Origin: a virus
Reading direction: 5' to 3' (one strand)
DNA: 64,000 nucleotides
Virus record (IMG/VR): IMGVR_UViG_3300028800_000006
Span: 1 to 64,000 of that record
Below are positions 14,089 to 22,386 of the stretch, in pieces; positions within the stretch are counted from its first letter, which is position 1, and every line of letters begins with the position of its first letter. A program made the translations under genes and the position numbers. The notes under the pieces are model-generated. The model had not been told where the DNA came from. It was given only the letters and a program-made list of their open reading frames with translations, and did not search any database.

Positions 14089-15783
14089 ATGACAGTCGCT
14101 CCGATTTCACTGCCGCCTCCGCCTGCGCGCGTTATTCTGCAACCGTCCTTACACGGTCGCGGAGTCCGGAACTACGTGTATTCGGGCGAGGTTGACGAAT
14201 GGCACGCGCCTGGAGTGCTCGTGAAGGGAGGCGCTTCGCGCTGCGCCGTCGATGCGGCCTGGTTGGTGGAACGGGTGCTCGGACCGGCCAAGAAGGCGCC
14301 AGTCATCTGGCCCGGCGTCCCCGGCGTTCGTGATCGCGCAGTCCAGCTGGGAGCAGATCGGGGGCTCTACCGCTACCAGCAGGAGGGCGCTGCTTTTCTC
14401 GCTGAGCGCGACTACGCTGGCCTGTTCGACCAACCGGGTGTTGGTAAGACAGCGCAGTCGCTGATCGCGGCAGAGGCGCGGCTTGCGATGGCGGTTGTCC
14501 CTTCACCGACGATGCCGTGCGTGCTGATCCTCTGCCCGGCGCTGGCGAAGCGCCACTGGCAGCGAGAGGTCACGAAGTGGACAGGACATGAGGCATCCGT
14601 GCTGCAGTCGCTGACGCCCACGGAGCTGCCGCAGACCCGCTACGTGATCTGCAACTACGACATCCTGTACGGGGCCCAGCGCCGAGATGCATCTGGCGTG
14701 AAACACGAAGTCGAGCATCTTCCTGGCTGGGCGATGACGCTGGCGGGCCGATTCCCGATCGTGATCATCGACGAGGCTCATGCCTATCGCGGCCGGCAGT
14801 CGCGGCGCACGCAGGTGACGAAGAAGATGCTGAAGGGCGTACCGGTCGTGTGGGCGCTGACCGGCACGCCGATGCCAAACTACGTGCGTGATCTGTGGGC
14901 GCTGATCGATCTCATCAGCGACGGACTGTGGGGCTTCAGCTACTGGAGCTGGGCCAAGAAATACTGCGGAGCGGCCCAGGCGCAGTACGGCTGGAAGGAC
15001 ACTGGCGCGGACAATCTGCCCGAGCTGTCTGCGCGGATGACGTACTTCACCATCGGGCGGAGCGCTGACACCGTGGGTCTGGAGCTGCCGGAGAAGCGCC
15101 GCGAGATTTACCGTGTCGACGTCACCGTGAGCGCGCCGACCGTGCACGAAGGCCACCAGGCGATGACGAAGAGTGGATTCGTGGCGAAGGCGCTGCGGAT
15201 GACGGCGCGGGCGAAGCGCTCTGCGGTCGTGGCCCAGGTGGTCGAGGCGCTCGAAGCAAAGCAGAAGGTCGTGGTGTTCGTGTACATGCGCGAGCAGGCG
15301 GAAGAGGTCGCGAAGGCCGTGCGCGAAAAGATCGACTGCCCGATCAGCTGCGTGCACGGAGACCTGACGCCGGACGGCCGCGACAAGCAGGCGGAGATCT
15401 TCCGTGAGATCGCCGCGCCGGCAGCGTTCATCGCCACGATCGATTCGGTGGGCGTGGCCATCTCGCTGGTGGGCGCTGATCTCGTGCTCTATGGCGATCT
15501 CGTGCCCGAGCCCTGGAAGCTGCTGCAGTCGGAGAAGCGCTGCCATCGGCACGGAAGCACGAAGCGCGTGCTCGTCCGCTACCTCATTGGAACAGGCACG
15601 CTTGATGAAGGTGTGGCGGAGACCGTGGTCGAGAAGCTCGCGGCCATCGAGGCGGCGCTGGGCGCGGACACGGAGTCACAAGAGGTCTCTGGGATGCTCG
15701 GTGGCGAGCGCAAGACGGACGAGACGATCATCGACTGTCTGTTCGCGCGGCTGAAGGCGATGAAAGGGAGCGAAGACGAATGA
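14089..15783 (+). CDS. SNF2-like superfamily 2 helicase
   Basis: 564 residues. Motifs are seen in order: YRYQQEGAAFLAE (Q-type, 94-106), DQPGVGKT (Walker A, 114-121), LILCPALAKRHWQREV (Ia), VIIDEAHAY (Walker B, DEAH), WALTGTPMPN (III). The second RecA domain has VVFVYMREQAEEVAKAV, SCVHGDLTPDGR, and QSEKRCHRHGSTKRV (VI). Phage SNF2-type translocases act in replication, repair or recombination. First gene of a long + strand operon, overlapping the exonuclease gene by 4 bases. Confidence 0.9.
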   Translation: MTVAPISLPPPPARVILQPSLHGRGVRNYVYSGEVDEWHAPGVLVKGGASRCAVDAAWLVERVLGPAKKAPVIWPGVPGVRDRAVQLGADRGLYRYQQEGAAFLAERDYAGLFDQPGVGKTAQSLIAAEARLAMAVVPSPTMPCVLILCPALAKRHWQREVTKWTGHEASVLQSLTPTELPQTRYVICNYDILYGAQRRDASGVKHEVEHLPGWAMTLAGRFPIVIIDEAHAYRGRQSRRTQVTKKMLKGVPVVWALTGTPMPNYVRDLWALIDLISDGLWGFSYWSWAKKYCGAAQAQYGWKDTGADNLPELSARMTYFTIGRSADTVGLELPEKRREIYRVDVTVSAPTVHEGHQAMTKSGFVAKALRMTARAKRSAVVAQVVEALEAKQKVVVFVYMREQAEEVAKAVREKIDCPISCVHGDLTPDGRDKQAEIFREIAAPAAFIATIDSVGVAISLVGADLVLYGDLVPEPWKLLQSEKRCHRHGSTKRVLVRYLIGTGTLDEGVAETVVEKLAAIEAALGADTESQEVSGMLGGERKTDETIIDCLFARLKAMKGSEDE

Positions 15784-16343
15784 CGAAGCTGGTGTGGATC
15801 GACATCGAAACGACTGGACTGAAGCCCGTAGGTGACGAGATCTTGGAGATCGCTTTAGCTGAATCGCGCCTCGACGACCCATTCAACATCAAGCACGTCT
15901 ACCATCGTGTGCTCAAGTTCCAGCGTGCCCCCGAGGATCCAATCAGTCCGTTCGTGTTGGAGATGCACACGAAAAACGGCCTCTTCGAGGAGTGCGCGAA
16001 GAGCGATATGCCGTGCCTCATTGCGCTACAAGAGGCTGCGAGGCTCATCGTCGCCGGGACGGATAAAGACAATCCGCCGGTCTTGGCTGGATCTTCGGTT
16101 CACTTCGACCATTCCTTCATTCGTCGCTATGAGTATTACGCGGAAGAGCTGAAGCTGATCTCACACCGCTACTACGACGTGTCGGCAATCAAGCTCTTCT
16201 GTCAGTCGTTGGGGATGCCGAAGTTCCGGAAGGGCGAGGCCCACCGGGCAGTGCCCGACATTGAAGAGTCAGTGGCCCACGCAGCGCAGTGCGCGTTGTG
16301 GCTGAAGGACGGCGTGGCTGCAGCCGTGGCTCGAAAGCACTGA
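15780..16343 (+). CDS. Oligoribonuclease-like DEDDh exonuclease
   Basis: 187 residues, the length of Orn. Exo I is WIDIETTGL (Asp8, Glu10), Exo II AGSSVHFDHSFIRRY, Exo III HRAVPDIEESV with the DEDDh His. The YYDVSAIKL stretch between motifs is typical of Orn, which degrades di- to pentanucleotides to monomers. In a phage it could recycle nucleotides from host RNA, or act as a 3'-5' proofreading-type nuclease. Confidence 0.88.
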   Translation: MTKLVWIDIETTGLKPVGDEILEIALAESRLDDPFNIKHVYHRVLKFQRAPEDPISPFVLEMHTKNGLFEECAKSDMPCLIALQEAARLIVAGTDKDNPPVLAGSSVHFDHSFIRRYEYYAEELKLISHRYYDVSAIKLFCQSLGMPKFRKGEAHRAVPDIEESVAHAAQCALWLKDGVAAAVARKH

Positions 16344-16344
16344 G

Positions 16345-17241
16345 ATGCCCGACACCCGTTCACCTGAAGAGCCCGGTCTCGCGAAGGTCATTCGTCCGGG
16401 GCACCGCTTCGGCCCCAAGGAAGTGAATCCGATCCACCGCACGGCGGTCTCTGGGATCACTGCTTTCGCTGTGTGCCCTCAGTACCACGCGTTCGGCTAC
16501 GAGATGAATCTCAAGGCCGCGGACGAGAAGCCGGCGCGCAAGGTCGGCACGCTGGTGCACGTGGGGCTCGCCTACCGCTACGGCGCGCTGCTGCCAGTGA
16601 AGCCGGAGTGGATGGTGTATCCGGACGCGCGCACGGCGCTCTGGACGGTCGCACAGGGGGACATCGAGGCCGGCACCGAGGCGCTGCGGATTTTCGACGC
16701 CTATCAGGCGCACTACCCCATCGAGCAGAATATCTGGGAGCCCGTTCTCGTCGAGCACCAGTTCGAGGTGACGATGGACGTGGACGGCAAGCCCGAGCGC
16801 TACACCCTCCGGATCGATCTGCTGGCTCGGGACATGCGCGACGGGGCGCTCGTGCTGGTCGACCACAAGACGACATTCAAGCTCACGCGGAACACCGGCT
16901 ACAGCTACCGCGCCGATCGCGAGATGCTCACCGGCCTGGCGCTGTGCAAGGCGAATGGGTACGACATCCAGCGCGTTGTCATCAACGCCATGACGAAGGA
17001 GCGGCCTGAGCCCCACTTCGGGCGCTTCGATGTGCCTCTCTCCGAGGCTGCGTACAACGATCTCGGACCGAACACGCTGTACTGGATTCGCCAGATGCGA
17101 GCTGTGCAGGTGAGCCATCCTGACCCGCGCAATCGGCCGAAGGTGTGGGAGTCGTGCGTTCGCAAGTACGGCATCTGCGATATGTGGCCGATCTGTTCAG
17201 ATGGGCTGCACCGCATCGCTGAATTCACGAAGAAGTGGTGA
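16345..17241 (+). CDS. PD-(D/E)XK nuclease, Cas4/RecB-like with Fe-S-type cysteines
   Basis: 298 residues. The core has GTLVHVGLAYRYG (conserved His), LRIDLLARD (Asp) and LVLVDHKTTF (Asp-x-Lys), the RecB-family catalytic set. One Cys near the N-terminus (AVCPQYHAFGYE) and three near the C-terminus (CVRKYGICDMWPIC) match the single-plus-triple Cys arrangement that holds a 4Fe-4S cluster in Cas4/AddB-type nucleases. Probable role in recombination or end processing. No CRISPR array or other cas gene is present. Confidence 0.85.
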   Translation: MPDTRSPEEPGLAKVIRPGHRFGPKEVNPIHRTAVSGITAFAVCPQYHAFGYEMNLKAADEKPARKVGTLVHVGLAYRYGALLPVKPEWMVYPDARTALWTVAQGDIEAGTEALRIFDAYQAHYPIEQNIWEPVLVEHQFEVTMDVDGKPERYTLRIDLLARDMRDGALVLVDHKTTFKLTRNTGYSYRADREMLTGLALCKANGYDIQRVVINAMTKERPEPHFGRFDVPLSEAAYNDLGPNTLYWIRQMRAVQVSHPDPRNRPKVWESCVRKYGICDMWPICSDGLHRIAEFTKKW

Positions 17242-17244
17242 TTC

Positions 17245-17454
17245 ATGCCAGATAACTGGACAGACAAGGAGCTGATGGGGTACTTCGTGATCCACGCGAA
17301 GACCGATCGCGCTCTCTTCCACGTGGATCACGTTCGCATGATGTTTGCACTGGCCGAAGAGACGCACGGGCTGCCGGCTGACGGGTTCGTGGCTGTTCCC
17401 TACTGTGATTGGAGAGACACGATCGAACGTGCGCTAGCTGCCGCCACTACTTGA
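17245..17454 (+). CDS. Small protein, unknown (69 residues)
   Basis: Begins 3 bases after the nuclease stop. Acidic, helical, with DKELMGYFVIHAKTDRALFH and a C-terminal helix. Its start region, ATGCCAGATAACTGG, resembles the recurrent palindrome, so regulation there is possible. Function unknown. Confidence 0.6.
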   Translation: MPDNWTDKELMGYFVIHAKTDRALFHVDHVRMMFALAEETHGLPADGFVAVPYCDWRDTIERALAAATT

Positions 17455-17466
17455 AAGGAAAACGCC

Positions 17467-18279
17467 ATGGGAAACAAAGTCAAGAAACCAGAACGAGCTG
17501 ATCTGCAGGCCATATTCAAGCGGGGGTCAACTTCAGTAGACCCGCACGATCTGGTGCTCATCACTGACAAGCGGGATCCGATGTACGACGCGCGAATCAA
17601 CCTGGCCGTCCCTGACGAGGACGTGCTGAACTTGGCTGCGGTCGGGTTCGTGCAGCCTGTCGCTGTGCGCTTGCGCGGTGATGATCCCGTGATCGTGGAT
17701 GGCGTTCAGCGGGTGAAGCGTGCGCTCGTCATCAACGCCATCACTGGCGTGCATCCGTACACCGGCCGTGTTCCGTCCATCATGGAGGCGATCAGCCGTA
17801 TGGGCGGCACGGACTCGTACGCAGGCAAACGTGTGATCGAGCTGGCGCCAAAAGGCGTGAAGGTTCCGATCAGTGTCCACCGCGGCAAAGAGGCCGATGC
17901 CTTTGCGGCGAAGGTCTCGGCCAACGAGTTTCGCCAGGGCGATACCATCATCGAGAAGGCCCGCAAGGCGCAGCAGCTCAACAACCACGGGCATGACGCG
18001 GCTGACATCGCGGCCATGTTCAAGGTCCACGTAGGCACCGTGAAGCGTTGGCTGGCCATGGACACCGAGAAGGAGCGCGGGCCGCGGAAGAAGCGAGCGA
18101 AGCTCGATCGACCTACGCCTGCGCGGGTTCAGAAGGTGCTTCTGGCAAGTGACGCACCAAAGTGGACGGCGCGTGAGGCTCTTATGGTCGCGTGGCTTTG
18201 CGGTCGCGCCAAGGACGCCGAGCTGTTCGAGGCGTTCCCGTTCCTCAAGCCCGCTGAAGCCGAATCTGAGGCCGCGTGA
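17467..18279 (+). CDS. ParB/sulfiredoxin-like protein with HTH
   Basis: 270 residues. The N-terminal part (about 30-145) resembles ParB/Srx domains: INLAVPDEDVLNLAAVGFVQ, then VRLRGDDPVIVDGVQRVKRAL. The centre (about 160-205) has a KorB/ParB-type HTH (IIEKARKAQQLNNHGHDAAD, IAAMFKVHVGTVKRWLAMD). A basic linker and helical C-terminus follow. No ParA is present, so it is more likely a phage DNA-binding regulator or recombination accessory than a partition protein. Confidence 0.8.
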   Translation: MGNKVKKPERADLQAIFKRGSTSVDPHDLVLITDKRDPMYDARINLAVPDEDVLNLAAVGFVQPVAVRLRGDDPVIVDGVQRVKRALVINAITGVHPYTGRVPSIMEAISRMGGTDSYAGKRVIELAPKGVKVPISVHRGKEADAFAAKVSANEFRQGDTIIEKARKAQQLNNHGHDAADIAAMFKVHVGTVKRWLAMDTEKERGPRKKRAKLDRPTPARVQKVLLASDAPKWTAREALMVAWLCGRAKDAELFEAFPFLKPAEAESEAA

Positions 18280-18536
18280 TGCCGCGAGCATCGACGGCAG
18301 AGGAGCGCAAGACCATCATCGACGCGGCTACCGATCTCATCGGCGCAGGCGTAGCGCGGGTCAAAGTCATCGAGATGCTATTCGCGGCTGCAGCGAGTCT
18401 GGCTGTCCCGCACGTGGACGACTCGACGTGCACGGATGGCCGAGGACTGTGCCGCGCGTGCTTCACCGAGAGTGCGGAAGACACTTACGATCGCGTGCAG
18501 GTGTTGGACGCCAGGAGGTCAGAGCGTGCCCATTGA
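18279..18536 (+). CDS. Small protein with CxxC, unknown
   Basis: 85 residues from ATG 18279 (a GTG 3 bases earlier is possible). Helical N-terminal half (AEERKTIIDAATDLIGAGVA), then CTDGRGLCRACF, a possible zinc site. Overlaps the next gene by 11 bases. Function unknown. Confidence 0.55.
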   Translation: MPRASTAEERKTIIDAATDLIGAGVARVKVIEMLFAAAASLAVPHVDDSTCTDGRGLCRACFTESAEDTYDRVQVLDARRSERAH

Positions 18537-19311
18537 AATCGTCGAGGGGGAGGCGGCGGTCGCCAACGTCTACGCACAGCCTGCCAACGTCATGCTGTAC
18601 GGGCCTCCGGGCATCGGGAAGACAACGTCGGCGATCTCGCTCTTCTGCAAGGACGGCAAGTGCAGCGCTTTCGCCATCCCGTGCGAGGATGGCGCGCTGA
18701 AGACGATCGCGTCGCTCGGTCTGCCGATCCCGTCTCACCCGAGAGAGACAGTGAAGACGTGGGGCCAGATGGTGGACACGATCGGGTGGCTGGCACAGCC
18801 GCAGAATCTCGGGCGATTCACTGGCGTGGTGCTCGACGGCTTCAGCCCCTTCGCGGCGAATCTGTACCGGGAAGCGGCAGCTTCACTGAAGGGCAACAAC
18901 AAGTTCGACATTCCTGTGATGGTCCGCAACGCCATGTTCCAGCTCCGCACGTGGTTCAGGGCGCTGGGCCTCCACTGCATCATCGTGGCGCACGCACTGC
19001 CGCCCACCGTGCAGGATGGGATCTTCTATCCGGGGCTGTTCGAGGTCGTGCCGAAGTCGATCGGCCGCATCCTGTTCGGCGAGATCGACACCGTGTTGCG
19101 CGTCGACTACGTCACGCCTGGGATTGGCCAGAAGCCGGTTCGTGTGTTCTTCACCGGTGGCGAGGAATGGCCGCTAGCGCTCGGTCCGATGCCGCCGCCC
19201 GACTGGCGTAGCTGGCTCACGAAGAACCGCGAAGGGTGCAACCAGGCTGTGGTGCCTGCTGACCTGGGCGCGTTCCTGCGCGGGCGCCGGCCAGCATATC
19301 AGGGGCTGTAG
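18526..19311 (+). CDS. Sak4-like RecA-fold ATPase
   Basis: 261 residues from a GTG at 18526 with an AGGAGG Shine-Dalgarno 7 bases upstream. Walker A is YGPPGIGKTT, Walker B GVVLDGFSPF, and a Gln/His-type sensor region HCIIVAHALPP follows. Length and motif order fit the AAA_24 (Sak4) group of phage single-strand annealing or recombination ATPases. The SSB-like gene two positions downstream fits known Sak4-SSB pairing. Confidence 0.8.
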   Translation: MPIEIVEGEAAVANVYAQPANVMLYGPPGIGKTTSAISLFCKDGKCSAFAIPCEDGALKTIASLGLPIPSHPRETVKTWGQMVDTIGWLAQPQNLGRFTGVVLDGFSPFAANLYREAAASLKGNNKFDIPVMVRNAMFQLRTWFRALGLHCIIVAHALPPTVQDGIFYPGLFEVVPKSIGRILFGEIDTVLRVDYVTPGIGQKPVRVFFTGGEEWPLALGPMPPPDWRSWLTKNREGCNQAVVPADLGAFLRGRRPAYQGL

Positions 19312-19364
19312 TCGTGACCGAATCACAACGCCGCGTGTGCGAAAGCGTGAAAAGGAGATCCGAC

Positions 19365-19469
19365 GTGCCGAAAGCGAAGAAGACGAAGAAGACCGAGCCC
19401 AAGAAGAAGCGCGGGAAGTGCACCAACTGCCGACGTGTCGGCCACAACAAACGCACCTGCCCGAACTAG
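19365..19469 (+). CDS. 34-residue zinc-knuckle protein
   Basis: GTG at 19365 with AAGGAG 8 bases upstream. A Lys-rich N-terminus (KAKKTKKTEPKKKRGK) leads to CTNCRRVGHNKRTC, an exact CX2CX4HX4C zinc knuckle as in retroviral nucleocapsids. Likely binds single-stranded nucleic acid. Its place between the Sak4-like ATPase and SSB-like gene supports a recombination or replication role. Confidence 0.7.
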   Translation: MPKAKKTKKTEPKKKRGKCTNCRRVGHNKRTCPN

Positions 19470-19501
19470 TCCCAACCAAACACAAGAAGGAGAAGATCAC
19501 T

Positions 19502-20446
19502 ATGTCAGCATCATTCGGAGGAGGAGCGTTTCCTGGAATGCCCGCGGCTGCGGCGCCGGGCGCACAACCACAGCAGCAGCCGGCCGGTTCCGGATTCGTT
19601 CTGGTCATCCCGCCGGACATGGACTGGCAGCCGATCGACTCCACGGACGTCCTGGAGAAGGACGGCTACTACATGGCGCGGATCAAGACGGAGAAGGCGC
19701 AGACCGGCGAGAAGGACAACCACGGCGTGTGGCTGACGCTGGAGCTGGGCGATCCCGATGTCGTCGGCAAGCAGCTGTCCAAGTTCATGGTGGACCCGCG
19801 TGCCACGAAGGGCGACACGTGGTGGACCTGGCGCTCTCTGCTGCGCTCGATCACCGGGCAGATCCAGGGGGGCCAGGCGGGCATGACGTACACGCCCGGC
19901 GCGCTGGCTGGCCAGATCGTGTACATCCGGACCGGCGCGTACATCGACAAGAAAGGTGGCACGGCCACCGGTGTCGACGCGTTCATCACGCGCCCTGAGT
20001 GGGAGGAGGCGGTCACGAAGAATACGCACCGCTGGGAGGCCAAGCCGAAGTCCCGCGGTGAGGGTGGGGGCCCGGCCGGCGCGCTGCCTGGTGCGGGGTC
20101 GAGCGCTGCCTTCCCGGGCCTCGGTAGCGGCGGCCTGCCCGGTCTGCCGAACAACCCGATGAATCCCGTGACGGCTCCGAGCGCTCCGCAGCCCGCGGCG
20201 GCAGCTCCGATGGCCCAGGCTCCTGCGGCTCCGGTCGGATTCCCCGCGGTGGCGCCTCCGGTCGCTCCGGCCGCTCCGGCGGCGCCGCAGTTCGGCGGGT
20301 TCCCGTCGGCTCCCGGATTCGGTGGTGGCTTCGCTCCTCCGGCGGCGCCTCCGGCCGCTCCGCCCGCCGCTCCGCAGCCCGGTGCCACGCAGGCGTTCCC
20401 GGGCTTCCCCGGGTTCCCCTCCGGCAACAACGGGCAGCAGCACTAG
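19502..20446 (+). CDS. SSB-like single-stranded DNA-binding protein with long disordered tail
   Basis: 314 residues, ATG with AAGGAGAAG upstream. Residues about 28-165 form one compact beta-rich domain (DVLEKDGYYMARIKTEKAQT, VWLTLELGDPDVVGKQLSKF, GQIVYIRTGAYIDKKGG) resembling DUF669-type phage SSB proteins. Residues 165-314 are Gly/Pro/Ala-rich low complexity. It lacks the usual acidic SSB tip. Location beside the Sak4-like gene supports the call. Confidence 0.65.
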   Translation: MSASFGGGAFPGMPAAAAPGAQPQQQPAGSGFVLVIPPDMDWQPIDSTDVLEKDGYYMARIKTEKAQTGEKDNHGVWLTLELGDPDVVGKQLSKFMVDPRATKGDTWWTWRSLLRSITGQIQGGQAGMTYTPGALAGQIVYIRTGAYIDKKGGTATGVDAFITRPEWEEAVTKNTHRWEAKPKSRGEGGGPAGALPGAGSSAAFPGLGSGGLPGLPNNPMNPVTAPSAPQPAAAAPMAQAPAAPVGFPAVAPPVAPAAPAAPQFGGFPSAPGFGGGFAPPAAPPAAPPAAPQPGATQAFPGFPGFPSGNNGQQH

Positions 20447-20462
20447 AAATCCTTCAGCTCTT

Positions 20463-20524
20463 CCAGGGGCGGGCGCGAAGCGACGAGGGGCGTACACCAA
20501 TCGGTGCAGACGCCCGCTCCCTGG
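20463..20524 (+). other. Long inverted repeat, candidate structured RNA
   Basis: CCAGGGGCGGGCG (20463-20475) pairs with CGCCCGCTCCCTGG (20511-20524), leaving one bulged base. Inside, CACC (20495-20498) pairs with GGTG (20503-20506). It sits in the 108-base gap between the SSB-like gene and the 20555 gene. No U-run follows, so it is not a standard terminator. It could be a structured leader, an mRNA-stability element or a replication signal. Confidence 0.5.
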
Positions 20525-20554
20525 AGGGCTGATTTCTACCTCATAGGAGATCAC

Positions 20555-20776
20555 ATGGATTTCATTCATCCGGACACGTGGCGACCGATTCGCCAGCTGG
20601 TGCTCGATGCGATTCCAAAAAGCGGAGAGGGCATCACATATCGCGCGCTCTTACGTGCTGTATGCATGGAGACGAGCGACCTGAATAGAGTAGTGGCCAC
20701 GCTGCGCGAGGAGGGCGTGGTCACGGTCATCCACAACGGGGGCGCTCATCTTGTCCAAACGGAGACCACTACATGA
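20555..20776 (+). CDS. Small winged-helix-like protein
   Basis: 73 residues, ATG with AGGAGA 5 bases upstream. Sequence pattern helix-helix-helix-wing: IRQLVLDAIPKSGEGITYRA, METSDLNRVVATLREEG, VVTVIHNGGAHL, as in MarR/ArsR-like winged helices. May regulate the operon or bind DNA in replication. Confidence 0.55.
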   Translation: MDFIHPDTWRPIRQLVLDAIPKSGEGITYRALLRAVCMETSDLNRVVATLREEGVVTVIHNGGAHLVQTETTT

Positions 20777-21507
20777 GCTTTCTCGTTTTCGACATCGAGA
20801 CCATTCCTGACCGCGAGTTGTGGAAGCCGGAGGAGGCGCCCAAGAAGCGCGGTGCTAAAGCAGACGACACGCCGTTCGCTCCGCACTACGCGCACATTCC
20901 CATCGCGATCGGCTTCGCGCTGCTCTCCGATGACCTGGAGCTGCAGACGATGGGCGTGGCCGGCACGATCACATTCGGCACGAATGAGGCGGCCCTGATC
21001 GGCGCCTTCCACACGTTCGCCGCACAGGCTGATCCTGTGCTGGTGACGTACAACGGCCGGGGCTTCGATCTGCCTGTGCTGTCGCTGCGCAGCTTCAGGC
21101 ACGGAATCCCGCAAGGCTGGTACAGCCCCCAGCACCGCAAGCGGTACTCGGAGGAGCGGCACATCGACATCATGGAGCAGTTGACTGAGTACGGAGCCAT
21201 TCCGTTCAAGGGGCTGTCGCTCGATCAGGTGTGCAAGCTCATCGGCCTGCCGGGAAAACTCGGCTTCGACGGCTCGATGGTCGCGGCGGCATTCGCGAAC
21301 GGCAAGGCCAAGGAGATCGAGACGTACTGCAGCCACGACGTCGCGCAGACGACGCTGGTGCTCATGCGCTACATGCTCATGCGGGGGCGCATTTCGGTCG
21401 TGCGCTACCAGCAGGTGGCCGAGGTGTTCCTGAACGCGTGCGGGGGGCGTGGGATGGAATTCGTCGAGAAGGTCGATCGGAAGCGCTTGCTGCTGCAGGA
21501 GGGGTGA
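20773..21507 (+). CDS. 3'-5' exonuclease, PolB-exo2 type (DEDDy)
   Basis: 244 residues. Exo I is LVFDIETIPD, Exo II VTYNGRGFDLPVL, Exo III YCSHDVAQTTLVLMRYML, as in the predicted 3'-5' exonuclease family related to PolB proofreading domains. RHIDIMEQLTEYG lies between, typical of the family. It overlaps the upstream gene by 4 bases. Located just before the DNA polymerase, so it may supply or support proofreading. Confidence 0.88.
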   Translation: MSFLVFDIETIPDRELWKPEEAPKKRGAKADDTPFAPHYAHIPIAIGFALLSDDLELQTMGVAGTITFGTNEAALIGAFHTFAAQADPVLVTYNGRGFDLPVLSLRSFRHGIPQGWYSPQHRKRYSEERHIDIMEQLTEYGAIPFKGLSLDQVCKLIGLPGKLGFDGSMVAAAFANGKAKEIETYCSHDVAQTTLVLMRYMLMRGRISVVRYQQVAEVFLNACGGRGMEFVEKVDRKRLLLQEG

Positions 21508-21704
21508 TGGCCAAGGCGGAACCCACACTGACCACCACGTCTGTGCCCTCGACAGGCCGTGTCGTGGTCATCATGTGCAAGAGTGAGAAGAAGCCGCGTG
21601 AGCATCGATTCACGCGGCCCATCACCGAGCACGGCAGCACCCAGCTCTTCTTCGCGTGCTGCGTGTGCGAGGAAGAGCGCGTCTACGGAGTGAACGGCGG
21701 CTGA
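21507..21704 (+). CDS. Small zinc-ribbon-like protein
   Basis: 65 residues, ATG sharing a base with the previous stop. VVIMCKSEKKPREHRFTRPI followed by LFFACCVCEEERVYG resembles a compact zinc ribbon (Cys-His near the N-terminus, CCxC near the C-terminus). Possibly a transcription or DNA-binding accessory; function unknown. Confidence 0.55.
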   Translation: MAKAEPTLTTTSVPSTGRVVVIMCKSEKKPREHRFTRPITEHGSTQLFFACCVCEEERVYGVNGG

Positions 21705-21735
21705 TGGCCATCGACGGCTGCATATCAGGTGACCG

Positions 21736-22386
21736 ATGGTAGCCGTCATTGACTTGACCGGTCATAGGTACGGGCGCCTGACTGTGCTAGAGCGCGCTGG
21801 CTCTATTCGGAATAAAGCACGCTGGCGCTGCGTGTGCGCTTGCGGGAAGACTGTTCTTTGCGACAGCAACAGCTTGCGCGAGAAGCACACCACATCCTGC
21901 GGCTGTCGCAGTCGTGAATCGGCACGTGAGCGCCTGCGATCTGCAATGACTCGTCATGGTGAGAACGCTGGAGGAGTACGAACACACGAGTACAAGACAT
22001 GGTGTCGAATGATTGCGCGCTGTGAAGACAAGGAGCGAAAACACTACGGCGCAAAGGGAATCGCTGTTCATCCTGCGTGGCGGTCAGACTTTCTTTGCTT
22101 CCTTGCCTATATCGGGCGTGCGCCGAGCAAGCACCACACGATCGACCGGATTGAAAACGCCAAGGGATACGAGCCCGGAAACGTTCGCTGGGCTACACAG
22201 AAGGAGCAGGGGAGAAACAAAACAAACAACCATCTGCTTACTGTCGGTGGAGAGACCGCGCCGCTCGTCGTTTGGGCTGAGCGTACAGGGCTGACGTTGG
22301 ATGCACTCAGCCACAGACTGCGGCTTGGCTGGTCTCCATTGCGGGCTGTTACAACGCCACGGAGGAGCTATGTTCGACGCAAATGA
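21736..22386 (+). CDS. HNH endonuclease (homing type) upstream of the polymerase
   Basis: 216 residues. The N-terminal phage HNH-associated zinc domain has YGRLTVLERAGSIRN, CVCACG and SCGCRSRE. The nuclease core runs about 85-160: YKTWCRMIARCEDKERKHYG and HHTIDRIENAKGYEPGNVRW, where the Asp-Arg-Ile and Asn-Val-Arg-Trp segments form the HNH motif. A C-terminal NUMOD-like helix set follows. Its end overlaps the polymerase start by 17 bases. Likely selfish, inserted between exonuclease and polymerase. Confidence 0.85.
   Translation: MVAVIDLTGHRYGRLTVLERAGSIRNKARWRCVCACGKTVLCDSNSLREKHTTSCGCRSRESARERLRSAMTRHGENAGGVRTHEYKTWCRMIARCEDKERKHYGAKGIAVHPAWRSDFLCFLAYIGRAPSKHHTIDRIENAKGYEPGNVRWATQKEQGRNKTNNHLLTVGGETAPLVVWAERTGLTLDALSHRLRLGWSPLRAVTTPRRSYVRRK

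Noticed and set aside
14503-15552. A 349-codon minus-strand frame inside the SNF2-like helicase gene
   Set aside because: Shadow frame of a clear helicase with all motifs on the plus strand.
16345-17241. Cas4-like nuclease as evidence for a CRISPR system
   Set aside because: No repeat-spacer array and no other cas gene occur in the window. Phage Cas4/RecB-like nucleases are common in recombination modules.
17467-18279. ParB-like gene as a plasmid partition system
   Set aside because: No ParA ATPase or centromere-like repeat array lies nearby; single ParB-like proteins are frequent in phages.
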